Of a DNA stretch of 64,000 nt, positions 63,723 through 64,000 are shown one piece after another. The position numbers and the translations under genes were made by a program. How positions within the stretch are numbered: the stretch's first letter is position 1; each line of letters starts with the position of its first letter. The notes below the pieces were generated by a model. The model had not been told where the DNA came from and made no database searches. It saw nothing but the letters and a program-made list of their open reading frames with translations. The stretch is taken from positions 124,001 to 188,000 of the forward strand of contig NZ_FOMT01000003.1 of NCBI RefSeq assembly GCF_900112695.1. The letters are read 5' to 3'. The stretch is from Paenibacillus catalpae (lineage in GTDB: Bacteria; Bacillota; Bacilli; Paenibacillales; Paenibacillaceae).

Positions 63723-64000
63723 ATGGGCAGATTTCATTGGAATCATCTTAAGCTGCGGGACAAGCTCCTGCTAATGTATATCCTCTGTGTATTTATCCCG
63801 ATCGTTCTGACGAATATCGTCTTCTATAACGTAACGACCAATAATATTAAGAATCAGAAGACGCATGATGCCGACATCGCCCTGGAGAAGCTTCAGGGCG
63901 AGCTTCGTGCTGTCATCGATGAAGCGGCGGGCATCTCTTACTTGTATTATATTGACCCCTTTCTAAATGAGCTTCTGGACCGGAATTACGATTCGCAAAT
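63723..64000 (+). CDS. YesM-type sensor histidine kinase (3' end cut off)
   Basis: 92 codons visible: MGRFHWNHLKLRDKLLLMYI then a membrane helix (LCVFIPIVLTNIVFY) and the start of an extracellular sensor. Fits the N-terminus of YesM kinases, 15 bases after the regulator stop. Kinase motifs lie outside the window. Confidence 0.8.
   Translation, partial: MGRFHWNHLKLRDKLLLMYILCVFIPIVLTNIVFYNVTTNNIKNQKTHDADIALEKLQGELRAVIDEAAGISYLYYIDPFLNELLDRNYDSQ

Overview
The window reads as chromosomal DNA of a spore-forming, low-to-moderate G+C Gram-positive bacterium, most likely Paenibacillus. Pointers are AGGAGG-type ribosome binding sites, frequent GTG/TTG starts, many U-tailed hairpin terminators, a T-box in front of ilvB, an L20-type leader in front of infC, a SigI/RsgI pair, a ytqA-ytqB pair, YesM/YesN two-component systems beside LplABC-type sugar importers, and many Paenibacillus-style hypothetical proteins. 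No prophage, insertion sequence, CRISPR array, rRNA or convincing tRNA was seen. The order of genes looks like ordinary chromosome with one carbohydrate-utilisation island.

Layout. 1-2000: end of a sulfate importer (cysA, sulfate-binding lipoprotein). 2000-9950: housekeeping and iron/oxidative-stress genes: HAD phosphatase, S41 protease, a Fur-box-controlled DUF1450 protein, ferritin, UvrD-type helicase, two GNAT enzymes and fur itself behind PerR-like boxes. 10000-18730: DUF1904 protein, squalene/terpenoid cyclase, pseudouridine synthase, a secreted HtrA-like protease, a DUF4080 radical-SAM protein, a deoxynucleoside kinase. 18775-21090: an MFS exporter/importer and its ROK regulator behind a 24-bp palindrome. 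21800-30200: ytqB-ytqA, trmB, a PAP2 phosphatase, two glycosyltransferases, then the infC-rpmI-rplT translation operon with an ATT start for infC.

30300-46600 is a glycan-use locus: AraC regulator, GH95 fucosidase-type enzyme, a secreted two-CBM clan-D glycosidase, a YesM/YesN sensor pair, two permeases, a solute-binding lipoprotein and a cytosolic relative of the secreted glycosidase. The enzymes and importer imply outside trimming, import through a shared (not encoded here) ATPase, and inside trimming of an alpha-galactoside/alpha-fucoside-type glycan. Candidate cre sites lie in front of several of these genes. A second YesN/YesM pair starts at the right edge (62139 onward) behind a perfect cre match.

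47800-55000 is the branched-chain amino-acid cluster: leucine-type T-box, ilvB-ilvN-ilvC-leuA, a terminator, a YjbQ-family gene, then leuB. Two intercistronic RNA structures (before ilvC and before leuA) are the most unusual non-coding signals in the window. 55000-61800 holds a PerR-box-associated 2-Cys peroxiredoxin, a zinc-ribbon-like hypothetical protein behind a tandem hairpin repeat, sigI-rsgI, a histidine kinase with an RsbU_N-like front domain, and pepA.

All motif calls and coordinates were made by reading the sequence; no database search or folding program was run.
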